NCBI RefSeq assembly: GCF_004359195.1
Contig: NZ_CP037954.1
Coordinates: 2,542,001-2,606,000, forward strand
Direction: 5' to 3'
DNA from: Chryseobacterium salivictor
Lineage (GTDB): Bacteria > Bacteroidota > Bacteroidia > Flavobacteriales > Weeksellaceae
Length of the DNA stretch: 64,000 nt
Shown here: piece after piece, positions 1 through 9,005 of the stretch
Layout of the letters: each line of letters starts with the position of its first letter
Numbering within the stretch: the first letter of the stretch is position 1
Notes under the pieces: model-generated
Database searches by the model: none
What the model was told of the DNA's origin: nothing
Seen by the model: the letters and a program-made list of their open reading frames with translations, nothing else
Made by a program: the position numbers and the translations under genes

Positions 1-261
1 ATCAATGTCTAAGTCAGCGATTTTAAGAATAATGATTTTCTTTATGTGTTCGGTCTGAGTTTTTACCGCATTTTCCAGAATCTCGAAACCCTGTTTTTTG
101 AGATGTTCATTCAGGATTTTCAATTCTGCCTGCAAAAGTACATTTACCGTTTCGATTTCGCCCAGTTCCAGATTGGAAACCGGGATTTTCAACTCCACAA
201 ATAGGGTATTAACCGCCGAGATACAGCGGTCACAAACCATATTTTTAATATTGATCTTCAT
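1..261 (-). CDS. AraC-family-like regulator, N-terminal part (gene runs off the left edge)
   Basis: Reading leftwards from the ATG at 259-261 gives an open frame to the window edge, beginning MKINIKNMVCDRC. This small alpha/beta segment with a CxxC motif, followed by a LxLGE strand and a LNEHLKKQGFEIL helix, resembles the N-terminal domain that precedes the helix-turn-helix in many Bacteroidota AraC-type regulators (family recollection). The DNA-binding part would lie outside the window. The start codon overlaps the last 17 bases of the thioesterase gene, so the two are probably cotranscribed. The CxxC could bind metal, but that is inference. Confidence 0.6.
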   Translation of the reverse strand, partial: MKINIKNMVCDRCISAVNTLFVELKIPVSNLELGEIETVNVLLQAELKILNEHLKKQGFEILENAVKTQTEHIKKIIILKIADLDID

Positions 262-652
262 CTTTATTTTTTAACCGGTCGGCAATAAATTCAATTTTTG
301 TTTTCCCGTGCTTTGTCGGTTTTCCTTCCATATTCACTCCAACAAATATGATTTTATCAATGGTAATAATAGTTTGGCGTGTCATCATATTGCGGACTTC
401 GCACCTTAAAGTGATACTGGTATTCCCAAAATCAATGGCTTCAATCCCGATTTCAATAATATCGCCTTGTTTTGCTGAGCTCACAAAATTAATTTCAGAA
501 ATATATTTGGTGACGCACCGCGGCGTTTCGAGCTGTACAATCGCATATAATGCTGCTTCTTCGTCGATCCACTGCAGGAGCCGGCCACCGAATAAAGTAT
601 GATTAGGATTTAAATCTTCTGGTTTGATCCATTTTCTGGTATGGTAATTCAT
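245..652 (-). CDS. acyl-CoA thioesterase, hotdog fold (YciA-like)
   Basis: A 135-residue single-domain protein. The region HTLFGGRLLQWIDEEAALYA (residues about 18-37) is the conserved helix and loop of hotdog acyl-CoA hydrolases, which release free CoA from acyl-CoA esters in the cytoplasm. Length is normal for the YciA/BACH-type family. The chain length of the substrate cannot be read from the sequence. The gene overlaps the regulator gene downstream by 17 bases, suggesting one transcript. Confidence 0.85.
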   Translation of the reverse strand: MNYHTRKWIKPEDLNPNHTLFGGRLLQWIDEEAALYAIVQLETPRCVTKYISEINFVSSAKQGDIIEIGIEAIDFGNTSITLRCEVRNMMTRQTIITIDKIIFVGVNMEGKPTKHGKTKIEFIADRLKNKDEDQY

Positions 653-857
653 TTTTTTTATTTCTAATTAATACTTATTATTTTCAGTACAAAGATATTA
701 TAAAGTATTATTATTTAAGTGATTATGGTATAAAGACTCTTATTTTAGCAAAGAAAATTTAAACTCCAGTTCAATTTCCAAAAGGAAATCCTAATTGCTC
801 TTCATTTCTTAATGTTTAAAAAAGAGAGTGTTGCTTCCTGCACTCTTTTATTTCATC
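653..857. other. intergenic stretch with the yaaA terminator
   Basis: An AT-rich gap between the thioesterase start and the yaaA stop. On the minus strand, AGAGTG (846-841) pairs with CACTCT (830-825) and is followed by a T-run, a good rho-independent terminator for yaaA. Nothing else coding is visible. Confidence 0.6.
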
Positions 858-1616
858 TTATCTTGTAAAAACAAGTTTTGTTTCTGTGGAAAGTTCTTCA
901 GCAATACGGTAGTTTTCAAGGTTAAATCCTTTTACTTCATCTAATGTTTTCACCTCATTCTGAGCACAATATCTAGTGACTAAACCTCTTGCATGTTTGG
1001 TGTAAACCACGATGGTTTTTAGTTTTCCCTCTTTATATTCATAGAAATCAAAATCGATAATCGGTGCTTTTAATTTTGTTTTATCAATGACTTTGAAATA
1101 TTCTTTACTCGCTAAATTCAGAACAAAATCTTTTGATTTTAATTCATTGTTAAGTTGCTCTGTTACTTTATCTTTCCAGAATTCATAGAGGTTTTTGTAT
1201 TGGTCAAACTCAAATTTCCGACCCATTTCCAGACGGTAAAGCATTACTTTATCCGAAGGTTTCAGCAAACCATATAAACCGGAAAGTATTCTGTAATTTT
1301 TCTGAAGATATTTAACTGATTTTTCGTCCAGCGATTTGGCATCCAAACCGCGGTAAACTTCGCCGCTGAAAGCCATTAAAGCTGGTGCAGATTCTTTTGA
1401 AGACGGTTGGGCTTTCCAGTTTTGATTTCTCTCCCAGTTTTCATCAGCCAGTTTTGAAGAAATCTCCATGAGCTCTGATAAATATTGGGGAGATTTCTGT
1501 TTTAAAGTTTGTTGTATAAAGTCGGCCTCTTCAATGAAATGCGGTTGCGTTGGTTTTAGAAATTCACTTGAATTTTCTATGTTCATGAGTTTTGCCGGCG
1601 ATGTAATGATTTTCAT
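858..1616 (-). CDS. yaaA: YaaA-family peroxide stress protein
   Basis: A 252-residue protein starting MKIITSPAKLMN, the characteristic opening of the YaaA/DUF328 family. Further family landmarks are FSGEVYRGLDA (about residues 84-94), LSGLYGLLKPSD (about 111-122), the LxASKEYFKV block and the VVYTKHARGLVTRY segment. In E. coli YaaA limits intracellular free iron and oxidative damage during peroxide stress and binds DNA; the role here is carried over from the family. Length is full. It stands alone, with its own terminator downstream. Confidence 0.93.
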   Translation of the reverse strand: MKIITSPAKLMNIENSSEFLKPTQPHFIEEADFIQQTLKQKSPQYLSELMEISSKLADENWERNQNWKAQPSSKESAPALMAFSGEVYRGLDAKSLDEKSVKYLQKNYRILSGLYGLLKPSDKVMLYRLEMGRKFEFDQYKNLYEFWKDKVTEQLNNELKSKDFVLNLASKEYFKVIDKTKLKAPIIDFDFYEYKEGKLKTIVVYTKHARGLVTRYCAQNEVKTLDEVKGFNLENYRIAEELSTETKLVFTR

Positions 1617-1729
1617 GTTCTGAAATAATATAATAATGTTGCAGTTGGAAATACAGCGGATTCCAGTTTCCTGTCTAGAATTTTTATCGAAAAATCCAGA
1701 AGGAAACCTTGGAGAAAAGTAGAATAAAA

Positions 1730-2347
1730 CTAAAAAACTCCTTTTCCCTGACGGAGAATTTCAGGTTCGCCAGTGGTGAGATCTACAATGGTAGAGGCCA
1801 CATTATCACCATAACCTGAATCGATAACGATATCTACCAAATGATCATATTTTTCTGCAATCAGTTCGGGATCCGTAGAATACTCGATCACTTCATCATC
1901 ATCTTTAATCGAAGTAGAGGCAATCGGGTGGCCTAATTTCTGAACAATCAGCTGCGGGATGATATGGTCAGGCACGCGGATTCCGACTGTCTTATTGCCT
2001 TTGTAAGCAAGCGGTAAATTTTTGTTGGCTTCTAAAATAAAAGTAAACGGTCCGGGAACATTATTCTTTAAATACCGGAAAGTACTGGTATCAATCGGTC
2101 GCGAAAATTCGGACAGGTGACTTAAATCGTTACAGATGATTGAAAAATGGGCTTTTTCCAACTTGATTTTTTTGATCTGCGCCAACTTTTCCATTGCACG
2201 GATATCAAAAATATTGCAACCCAACGCGTAAACAGTGTCGGAAGGGTAAATAATCAATCCACCATTTTTCAACGTACGGACGACCTGATCAAGGAGGTTT
2301 TCCTGAGGATTATCGGGATATATTTTTAGAATTTTTGCCATATACAA
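1730..2347 (-). CDS. L-threonylcarbamoyladenylate synthase-type protein (Sua5/YciO/YrdC)
   Basis: A 205-residue YrdC-domain protein. Visible signatures are the GGLIIYPSDTVYALGCN strand-loop near residues 29-45, the KIKKLEKAHFSII segment, PGPFTFILEA and the VGIRVPDH motif. YrdC domains form threonylcarbamoyl-AMP from threonine, bicarbonate and ATP for the t6A37 modification of ANN-decoding tRNAs. The sequence looks closer to the YciO branch than to classical TsaC, so the exact activity is less certain than the fold. It reads away from the initiator tRNA gene. Confidence 0.85.
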   Translation of the reverse strand: MYMAKILKIYPDNPQENLLDQVVRTLKNGGLIIYPSDTVYALGCNIFDIRAMEKLAQIKKIKLEKAHFSIICNDLSHLSEFSRPIDTSTFRYLKNNVPGPFTFILEANKNLPLAYKGNKTVGIRVPDHIIPQLIVQKLGHPIASTSIKDDDEVIEYSTDPELIAEKYDHLVDIVIDSGYGDNVASTIVDLTTGEPEILRQGKGVF

Positions 2348-2387
2348 ATTTACTAAAAATAGATGAATAAAGTTTTTTCAGATAAAA

Positions 2388-2418
2388 TTTGGAAGTTTAG
2401 ATAATAGTTGTATATTTG
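2388..2418 (+). promoter_or_regulatory. Bacteroidota-type promoter for the initiator tRNA
   Basis: TTTG at 2388-2391, a 19-base spacer, then TATATTTG at 2411-2418. This matches the Bacteroidota sigma-A consensus (TTTG, about 19 bases, TAnnTTTG) and lies 11 bases before the tRNA. Confidence 0.8.
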
Positions 2419-2429
2419 CAGCACAATAA

Positions 2430-2502
<73 letters not shown>

Positions 2503-2510
2503 CTAAGTAA

Positions 2511-2540
2511 AGAGAATCAAGAAATTGGTTCTCTTTTTTT
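2511..2540 (+). terminator. rho-independent terminator after tRNA-fMet
   Basis: AGAGAATC (2511-2518) pairs with GGTTCTCT (2527-2534), followed by a T-run to 2540. Confidence 0.8.
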
Positions 2541-2721
2541 GTGGGCAATTTTCACCGACAGGTGCTCTTTTCGGGGGTTTTAAAAGTTTTCTGAGTACCT
2601 TTAAAAAAATAGAAATTTAAATACTCTAAATTACGTGGGATCCTTTCCGATGATCCATTTTTCAAGTCTGGTGAACTTATGGAATTGATCCTGTTTTAAA
2701 ATTCTTCCTTACATTTGGATC

Positions 2722-3933
2722 ATGAAAATTCTGCATACCGCCGATTGGCATTTGGGTAAACGGTTAGACCGCTTTTCGCGTCTGGAAGAACAGGTTTTAG
2801 TTTTGAATGAAATCATAGAAATCGCCGATGAGCATAAAGTAGATCTGGTTCTGGTTGCCGGCGATTTGTTTGATAATTTTAATCCAGGAGTTGAAGCCAT
2901 CGAACTCTTCTATAAAACTTTGAAACGGTTATCATTAAATGGGAAACGTCCTGTTATCGCCATATCGGGAAATCACGATGCTCCCAATTTGATCGATGCT
3001 CCCAATCCTCTAGCACGCGAATGTGGTATTATTCTCATTGGGCATCCCAATGCTGAAATTCATCCTTTTGAACTCGAAAATTTTAAAATAACCAATTCTG
3101 CCCAAGGTTTCTTAGAATTAAAATTAAACGGTTTTGATTTTCCAATCCGGATTTTGCATACGCCTTACGCCAATGAAGTCCGGTTAAAAGAATATTTTGG
3201 TGAAAATAAAGAACAGGCGCTTAATCAGGTTTTAGCGGAAAACTGGGCAAGGATTGCCGATGAATTCTGCGATGAAAAAGGAGTCAATCTTTTGATGGCT
3301 CATTTGTATATGAATAAAAAAGGAGCCGCGATTCTGGAAGAACCCGACGGTGAAAAACCGATTAAAATCGGAAACGCAGATTTGATTTTTTCAGAAACCA
3401 TTCCGCCGCAGATTCAATATACCGCTTTGGGACATCTCCACGGTTTTCAAAATATCGGAACGCCGGAAAAACCGGTCGTTTATTCGTCGTCGCCTTTGTG
3501 CTACAGTTTCAGTGAAGCAGGGCAGACCAAATATATTTCGATTATAGAAGCCCAACCAAATCAAGCGGTTTCATTTCAGAAAATTCCTTTGAAGAACGGA
3601 AAACCTTTGTTTCGGAAAACATTTGATTCCGTTGAAAATACAATCGACTGGCTGACCGAAAATGCAAATGCTCTGGTTGAATTGACACTGGAAAGCGAAA
3701 CTTTTCTAAAAGCCGAAGAGCGCAAACAGATTTATCAGTCGCATCGTGGAATTGTTCATTTGATTCCGAAAGTCAAAAGTCAGGAATTTACCGAAAATAA
3801 CTTACACCAAATTAATCTCGATCAGGATATTCAGTCTTTGTTTCAGGATTATTTTAAATCCAAAAACAATGGCCAACAGGCTAATGAAGACCTTCTTAAT
3901 TTGTTTAATGAAATTTTAAATCCTAATTCATGA
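2722..3933 (+). CDS. sbcD: SbcD, nuclease subunit of the SbcCD (Mre11-Rad50) complex
   Basis: A 403-residue metallophosphoesterase. The Mre11-type metal-binding motifs are in order: DWHLGK (residues 7-12), GDLFDN (about 49-54), GNHDA (about 84-88), and the later MAHLYM and ALGHLHG histidine motifs. With SbcC it forms the ATP-dependent nuclease that cuts hairpins and palindromes and processes double-strand break ends. The stop overlaps the sbcC start by four bases (ATGA at 3930-3933), giving translational coupling. Full length for the family. Confidence 0.96.
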   Translation: MKILHTADWHLGKRLDRFSRLEEQVLVLNEIIEIADEHKVDLVLVAGDLFDNFNPGVEAIELFYKTLKRLSLNGKRPVIAISGNHDAPNLIDAPNPLARECGIILIGHPNAEIHPFELENFKITNSAQGFLELKLNGFDFPIRILHTPYANEVRLKEYFGENKEQALNQVLAENWARIADEFCDEKGVNLLMAHLYMNKKGAAILEEPDGEKPIKIGNADLIFSETIPPQIQYTALGHLHGFQNIGTPEKPVVYSSSPLCYSFSEAGQTKYISIIEAQPNQAVSFQKIPLKNGKPLFRKTFDSVENTIDWLTENANALVELTLESETFLKAEERKQIYQSHRGIVHLIPKVKSQEFTENNLHQINLDQDIQSLFQDYFKSKNNGQQANEDLLNLFNEILNPNS

Positions 3934-6900
3934 TTCCGGTTCAACTCACGCTCGAAGGTTTATATTCTTATCAGGAAAGACAGACTATTGATTTTAAAAA
4001 TCTTACAGAATCCGGTCTTTTCGGTATTTTCGGAGCGGTCGGTTCCGGAAAATCATCCATTTTGGAAGCGATTTCGTTTGCTTTATACGGCGAAACAGAA
4101 CGGCTGAATGCAAGAGACAAACGGGCCTACAATATGATGAATCTGAAATCAAACCGGTCTTTTATCGAATTTGATTTCTTTAATTTTGAAAATAAGAAAT
4201 TTCGCGCGACCAGAGAATTTAAACGGAATTCTAAAAACTTTGACGATGTGAAACCATCGAATGTTGTTTTTTATGAATGGAAAGAAAACCGGTGGGAACC
4301 TTTGGAACATGTAAATCCAGAAAAGATAATCAATCTTACGTATGCGAATTTCAAACGCACGATTATTATTCCGCAAGGCCAGTTCAAAGAGTTTCTGGAA
4401 CTGGGTGCAACTGACAGAACCAATATGATGAAAGAGATTTTCAATCTGTATCGGTTCGATCTGCAGAATAATGTTTCAGGTTTGAATGCGAAAAACAGAT
4501 CTGAACTGGATCAGTTAGAAGGTCAGCTGAAAGGTTTTGAAGAAATAAATGAAGAACAGATTGCTGCTCAGAAAGAAAATTTAACCTTGCTTCAGAAAAA
4601 GTTTGAGGAGGCAAAAAATGAATTTAATAAAATTGATAAGAAATATCAGATTCAAAAGAATCTTAAAACAGATTTTGAACTGTTAAATGAGAAGCAGGAA
4701 AACTTCAAAAAACTTTCGCTTGAAAAAACTGAAATTGACGGATTAGAGAAGCAGACAGAACGGTTTGAGCAGGTTTTCAGATTATTCAATCCTTTGATTG
4801 GCGAGAAAAATAAACTTCAAAAAGAAATTGATTCTAAAAATCACGAGAAAGAAATTCAGGGTAAAAATTTAGCAGAAACTGAACGGAAATTTAATGTGTT
4901 GAAAGAAAGCATTACAGCAATTTTGCCTCAATATGAAGTTCTGGAACGGTCTAAAATTAAGGAAAATGATCTGCGTTTGATCCTGCAAATGCTCAGGTTT
5001 TCAGCCGAAATCGAAATTCTCAAATCCCGAACTGAAAATGGCGTAAAAGAAGTAGAAAAGGTTTCTGAAAATCAAAAAACAATCAGGAATAAAATTGATG
5101 TTTTGCTGAAAAATTCAGAGCTTTTGAAATCGCAAAGATTAGATGCTCAATTATTATTAAATGTCGGAAACTGGTTTTCAAAAAAGAGAAATTTAACGGA
5201 ATCTCTTCAGGCCCAACTTAAGAAAACAGATGATTTAAATTCAGAAATTCATAACATTTCTGAGGAATTGAAAACTTTTACTATTGATGCTGAAACTTTT
5301 AAAAATGATTTTAAACTGAAGAATGATTCTTTAGAAAATCAGAAAAAAAGTCTTTCAGAAAAAAAGAATCAACTGGAAGTTCAGCAGCAACTGGCGCATT
5401 TTGCCAATGAACTGCACGACGGAGAATCCTGTCCGCTTTGTGGCGCTTTGGAGCATCCGGATATTGTTGAATTTGAAGATGTGAAAAGTGAACTTTCTGC
5501 AGTTGCTGAGCAAATTATTGCGATTGAAAACCAGCAGAAAGAACTGCAACAGACAAGTTCGGAAATTGAAAAAATTCTGGCGAAAAAGAAATTCTTTGAA
5601 AGCCAGTTAAAAGCAGAAAACGAAGCTTTTGATCAGATAAAAACGGAAGTTGATACCCATCAAAATATTTTTTGTTGGAAGGAATTTAATGCTGAAAATG
5701 AACCTGATTTTGAACTGAAACGAAAACAGACTTTTGACCTCGAAAAACAAATTGAAGCGCTAAGTCAGGAGATTTCTCAGCAGCAGAAAAATCTGGAGAA
5801 AGAGCGTGAAAGCCTGGATAAATTCAATAAAGCCTTAGAAGATTTCAAATTAAAGGACAAGGAAGTTGAGACGAAATTCAAAACCAGTCAGTCGAATTTG
5901 AAGAATTTATTTTGGGAAGAATTCAGCAAGAAATCTGTGGAGGAGGTGGAAGAGCGTTTTCAGAATCTCTCAAAATCAAATCTGAAAACCGAACACGAAT
6001 ACCAAAATTTAATTCAACAGGAAAAAGAACTTTCGCCAAAGTTTGCTGAGCAGAAAGCGGTTTCCGAACAATTGGGAAAACGAATTGCGGAATTGGAAAA
6101 AGAAATCTCAGAAAATGGGACTGTTTTAATTCAACATTTAGAAGATCATCAATTTAGTAATTTAGAAGAAGTTGAAACCATTTTAGCGCAGGAAATCAAT
6201 GTTCAAAATAATAGAAATCAGATCCAGAAATTTAGAATTGATTTTGAAACTCTGAAAAATGGAGTGGAAGAATTATCACTAAAATTAAAAGGTTTTTCTT
6301 TTGACGAATCGCAGTTTGCTGCTTTGGAAACTCAATTTAAAACGGGTGAAAATGAATTGAAAACCGCAAATGATAATGTGGTAAAACTATGTTCGGAAAT
6401 CGACAGACTTGAAAAAGAATTTAAGAAAAAAGAAGATCTTTTAAAAGAATTAGCGAAACTTCAAAAGCGTGCAGATCATCTGAAAATAATGACGAATCTC
6501 TTTAAAGGAGCGGGTTTTGTGCAATATGTTTCTTCCATTTATTTAAGACAATTGTGCGATCATGCGAATATTCGTTTTCACCGGATGACCCGAAATCAAC
6601 TGAGTCTTCAACTGAATGAAAATAATGATTTTGAAATCGTGGATTTTCTGAATGAAGGCAGAAGCCGAAGTGTAAAAACCTTGTCTGGCGGACAATCTTT
6701 TCAGGTTTCTCTAAGTCTGGCTTTGGCTTTGGCAGAAAGTGTTCAGGCGAATGCGCAGGCGGAAAAGAATTTCTTCTTTATCGATGAAGGTTTCGGAACT
6801 CAGGATCTGGAATCGGTGAATGTTGTTTTTGAAACCCTGACCAATTTGCAAAAAGAAAACAGAATTGTCGGCATTATTTCCCACGTTGAAGAACTGAAAG

Positions 6901-6962
6901 AAAAAATGCCGGTTTCGCTGAATATCATCAAAGATGAAGAAAGAGGAAGTTTGATTTTTTAA
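3930..6962 (+). CDS. sbcC: SbcC, SMC-like ATPase subunit of SbcCD
   Basis: A 1010-residue SMC-like protein. Walker A is GAVGSGKSSILEAI near residues 36-49, followed by long coiled coils rich in K, E, Q and L. A zinc-hook CPLCG has its cysteines at about residues 501 and 504. After the second coiled coil come the ABC signature LSGGQSFQVSL and Walker B FFFIDEGFG. It uses ATP to open and tether DNA ends for SbcD. It overlaps sbcD by four bases, and a long perfect palindrome follows the stop. Confidence 0.96.
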   Translation: MIPVQLTLEGLYSYQERQTIDFKNLTESGLFGIFGAVGSGKSSILEAISFALYGETERLNARDKRAYNMMNLKSNRSFIEFDFFNFENKKFRATREFKRNSKNFDDVKPSNVVFYEWKENRWEPLEHVNPEKIINLTYANFKRTIIIPQGQFKEFLELGATDRTNMMKEIFNLYRFDLQNNVSGLNAKNRSELDQLEGQLKGFEEINEEQIAAQKENLTLLQKKFEEAKNEFNKIDKKYQIQKNLKTDFELLNEKQENFKKLSLEKTEIDGLEKQTERFEQVFRLFNPLIGEKNKLQKEIDSKNHEKEIQGKNLAETERKFNVLKESITAILPQYEVLERSKIKENDLRLILQMLRFSAEIEILKSRTENGVKEVEKVSENQKTIRNKIDVLLKNSELLKSQRLDAQLLLNVGNWFSKKRNLTESLQAQLKKTDDLNSEIHNISEELKTFTIDAETFKNDFKLKNDSLENQKKSLSEKKNQLEVQQQLAHFANELHDGESCPLCGALEHPDIVEFEDVKSELSAVAEQIIAIENQQKELQQTSSEIEKILAKKKFFESQLKAENEAFDQIKTEVDTHQNIFCWKEFNAENEPDFELKRKQTFDLEKQIEALSQEISQQQKNLEKERESLDKFNKALEDFKLKDKEVETKFKTSQSNLKNLFWEEFSKKSVEEVEERFQNLSKSNLKTEHEYQNLIQQEKELSPKFAEQKAVSEQLGKRIAELEKEISENGTVLIQHLEDHQFSNLEEVETILAQEINVQNNRNQIQKFRIDFETLKNGVEELSLKLKGFSFDESQFAALETQFKTGENELKTANDNVVKLCSEIDRLEKEFKKKEDLLKELAKLQKRADHLKIMTNLFKGAGFVQYVSSIYLRQLCDHANIRFHRMTRNQLSLQLNENNDFEIVDFLNEGRSRSVKTLSGGQSFQVSLSLALALAESVQANAQAEKNFFFIDEGFGTQDLESVNVVFETLTNLQKENRIVGIISHVEELKEKMPVSLNIIKDEERGSLIF

Positions 6963-7012
6963 CCATAAAAGTCACAAAAGATAGCTGGAAAATTTTAAAT
7001 TCCAACTTTCAA

Positions 7013-7056
7013 AAAAGCACAAAAGTAAAATCTATAGATTTTACTTTTGTGCTTTT
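7013..7056. terminator. 44-bp perfect palindrome, bidirectional terminator
   Basis: Arms 7013-7034 and 7035-7056 are exact reverse complements centred on TATA, beginning AAAAGCACAAAAG and ending with its complement. It lies between the convergent sbcC (+) and glycoside hydrolase (-) genes and has A/T-rich ends on both sides, as expected for a terminator working on both strands. Confidence 0.75.
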
Positions 7057-7161
7057 CTTAGTGATTTCTGAATTAAGCCTTTGTGACTCTTTTGTAGTTT
7101 TTAGATTTTGATATTCAAATTCATTATCGTTTTTCTTAGCTAAAATCCTCTGCTTTTTCTG

Positions 7162-8736
7162 CTACAGTTTTTTCGAGTCATAGTCACTTTCATTTCCTAG
7201 CCGGTCCACCGATTTCAGTGCAACCGTATTCAGTTTTTTGCCATTTTTATTTAAAGGTAAATTCCTGGAAACGATATCTTTTTCTAAGATTTCAGTTTCC
7301 CAGGTGTCTCCGTTTTTCACATACAGAATCCATTGGAAAACATTCGCAGCATCCAAAGCATTCCATTTAATACTTACAGAATTGCCGTTGTTTTCAACAG
7401 ACAAATTGGGTTTATCCAAAGGTTTTGCTTTGATCCAGGGTGTTCTCGGAATCAAGGCCTGCGTTTGATAGGCGTTTTTTACAGCGTTGAACATGTCCAC
7501 ATTTTTTGATAATCCATCTACGCTGTAATGTACCGTTCCCGAACTGTTTTTTAAAATCTGGCGTGTCAGGTTAATTTGCGAAACGATCTCTGCCGGACGG
7601 TCACTTACGCCATTGAGCCCAATCGTGTTCAAACCCGGATAAAGATGACGTTTCTGGGTGTTCTCACTTTCCCACCATTTCAGCAGCGCAGGGAAACTTT
7701 GGGGGCCGTCATTTTTCCAGTAGAGTTGGGGCGAGAAATAATCCAGCCACCCTTGGTTCAGCCATAATTTGGCATCGGCGTATAATTCGTCGTATTGGGA
7801 AGAACCTTTGATTCCTTCCGGAAAACCGGGTTTCCAGATTCCAAAAGGACTGATTCCAAACTGCACGTAACTTTTTTCGGCTTTGATTTCATCATGAATT
7901 CTTTTGATGAATTTATTCACGTTTGCTCTTCGCCAGTCTGCCCGCGAAAGGTTTCCGCCTTGCTTCAGGAAATCGTTCCAGCTTTTGTTGTCCGGGAAAT
8001 CTTTACCGCCATTGTATTCTCTGTATGGATAAAAATAATCGTCGATGTGGACTGCATCGATATCATAGCGTTTTACGAGATCCTTAATCACTTTTGAAGC
8101 ATGATCCTGGGTTTTCCCGTCAGACGGATCCATCCAGTACATCCCGTTGCGGAGTTTGACGATTTGGTCAGGCATTTTCTTAATCAGTGATTCTTCGGTA
8201 ATCGGCCCGCCTGTGGTGTGGTGAGCGCGGTAGGGATTCAACCAGACATGCAGTTCCATTCCTCTTTTATGAGCTTCTGTGATCCAGAATTCTAACGGAT
8301 CATAAAAAGGCATCGGAGCTTTACCAATGGAACCGGTCAGGAAATAAGACCAGGGCTCCAGATCGCTTTTATACATCGCATCTGCGGAAGGCCTTGCCTG
8401 AAAAATAACGGCATTGAAATTAGCATTTTTCAGTAAATCCAGAATTTTGATGGCTTCGTCTTTTTGCTGTTGCGTTGTCAGATTATTTTTTGAAGGCCAG
8501 TTGATATTCGCGACGGTCGCAATCCAGGCAGCACGGAATTCGCGGTTCACTTCCGGAAGGTTGAGGCTGATTTTTTTCTCGGGATCCGGCAGCGGTGTGA
8601 CTGGTTTCGGAGGCAAAGGTTTGGTGGTGGTCACCGGTTTTTTAGCCACCTGTTTCGCAGGTTTTTGGGTAGAACAGGAATTGATGAAAATTGCTGTTGC
8701 AACCAGTACGGTATATTGTAAGTTTCGGATATTCAT
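7162..8736 (-). CDS. family 10-like glycoside hydrolase lipoprotein (GHL10, DigH/YddW-like)
   Basis: A 524-residue protein with a lipoprotein signal peptide (IFINSC, Cys21) and a proline/lysine-rich linker. The GHL10 TIM-barrel core starts at FRAAWIATVANINWPS and includes VIFQARPSADAMY, MELHVWLNPYRAHH, VHIDDYFYP and FGISPFGIW. A fibronectin-type-III-like domain ends the protein (LSVENNGNSVSIKWNA onwards). GHL10 proteins such as E. coli DigH cleave denuded peptidoglycan glycan strands at the septum, so a periplasm-facing cell-wall role is likely but inferred. It is monocistronic as far as can be seen. Confidence 0.88.
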   Translation of the reverse strand: MNIRNLQYTVLVATAIFINSCSTQKPAKQVAKKPVTTTKPLPPKPVTPLPDPEKKISLNLPEVNREFRAAWIATVANINWPSKNNLTTQQQKDEAIKILDLLKNANFNAVIFQARPSADAMYKSDLEPWSYFLTGSIGKAPMPFYDPLEFWITEAHKRGMELHVWLNPYRAHHTTGGPITEESLIKKMPDQIVKLRNGMYWMDPSDGKTQDHASKVIKDLVKRYDIDAVHIDDYFYPYREYNGGKDFPDNKSWNDFLKQGGNLSRADWRRANVNKFIKRIHDEIKAEKSYVQFGISPFGIWKPGFPEGIKGSSQYDELYADAKLWLNQGWLDYFSPQLYWKNDGPQSFPALLKWWESENTQKRHLYPGLNTIGLNGVSDRPAEIVSQINLTRQILKNSSGTVHYSVDGLSKNVDMFNAVKNAYQTQALIPRTPWIKAKPLDKPNLSVENNGNSVSIKWNALDAANVFQWILYVKNGDTWETEILEKDIVSRNLPLNKNGKKLNTVALKSVDRLGNESDYDSKKL

Positions 8737-8810
8737 GGGACAAAAATACTATTATTATAAGAACTGAAAAATCGGCGTTATTGTATGCAGGGTTTTCATA
8801 AATTAAAATA

Positions 8811-9005
8811 GTACGCAGAGACGCAATGTTTTGCGTCTCCTTTTAAAACAGAATGTTTTGCGTCTTTTAAGACGCAAAACATTGCGTCTATAATTACAAC
8901 GCCCATAAAGACGTAAAACGGTTTCATTCATTCCCGCAGAGACGCAGTTATTCCCGCAGAGACGCAGCAGTTATTCCCGCAGAGACGCAATGCATTACGT
9001 CTCTA
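8811..9005. repeat. REP-like palindrome cluster downstream of and inside the RAYT 3' end
   Basis: Several related palindromes built on the core GAGACGCAA/TTGCGTCTC. One copy at 8818-8839 has perfect 9-bp arms. A 15-bp-arm hairpin (8852-8866 with 8869-8883) overlaps another GACGCAA/TTGCGTC pair. Three direct copies of TTCCCGCAGAGACGCA begin at 8931, 8951 and 8974. The last runs into a near-perfect 24-bp palindrome at 8981-9004, which lies inside the transposase coding end. Confidence 0.9.

Noticed and set aside
8931-9005. Regularly spaced direct repeats resembling a small CRISPR array
   Set aside because: The repeats are 16-20 bases with spacers of only a few bases, are part of REP palindromes, and no cas gene is present.
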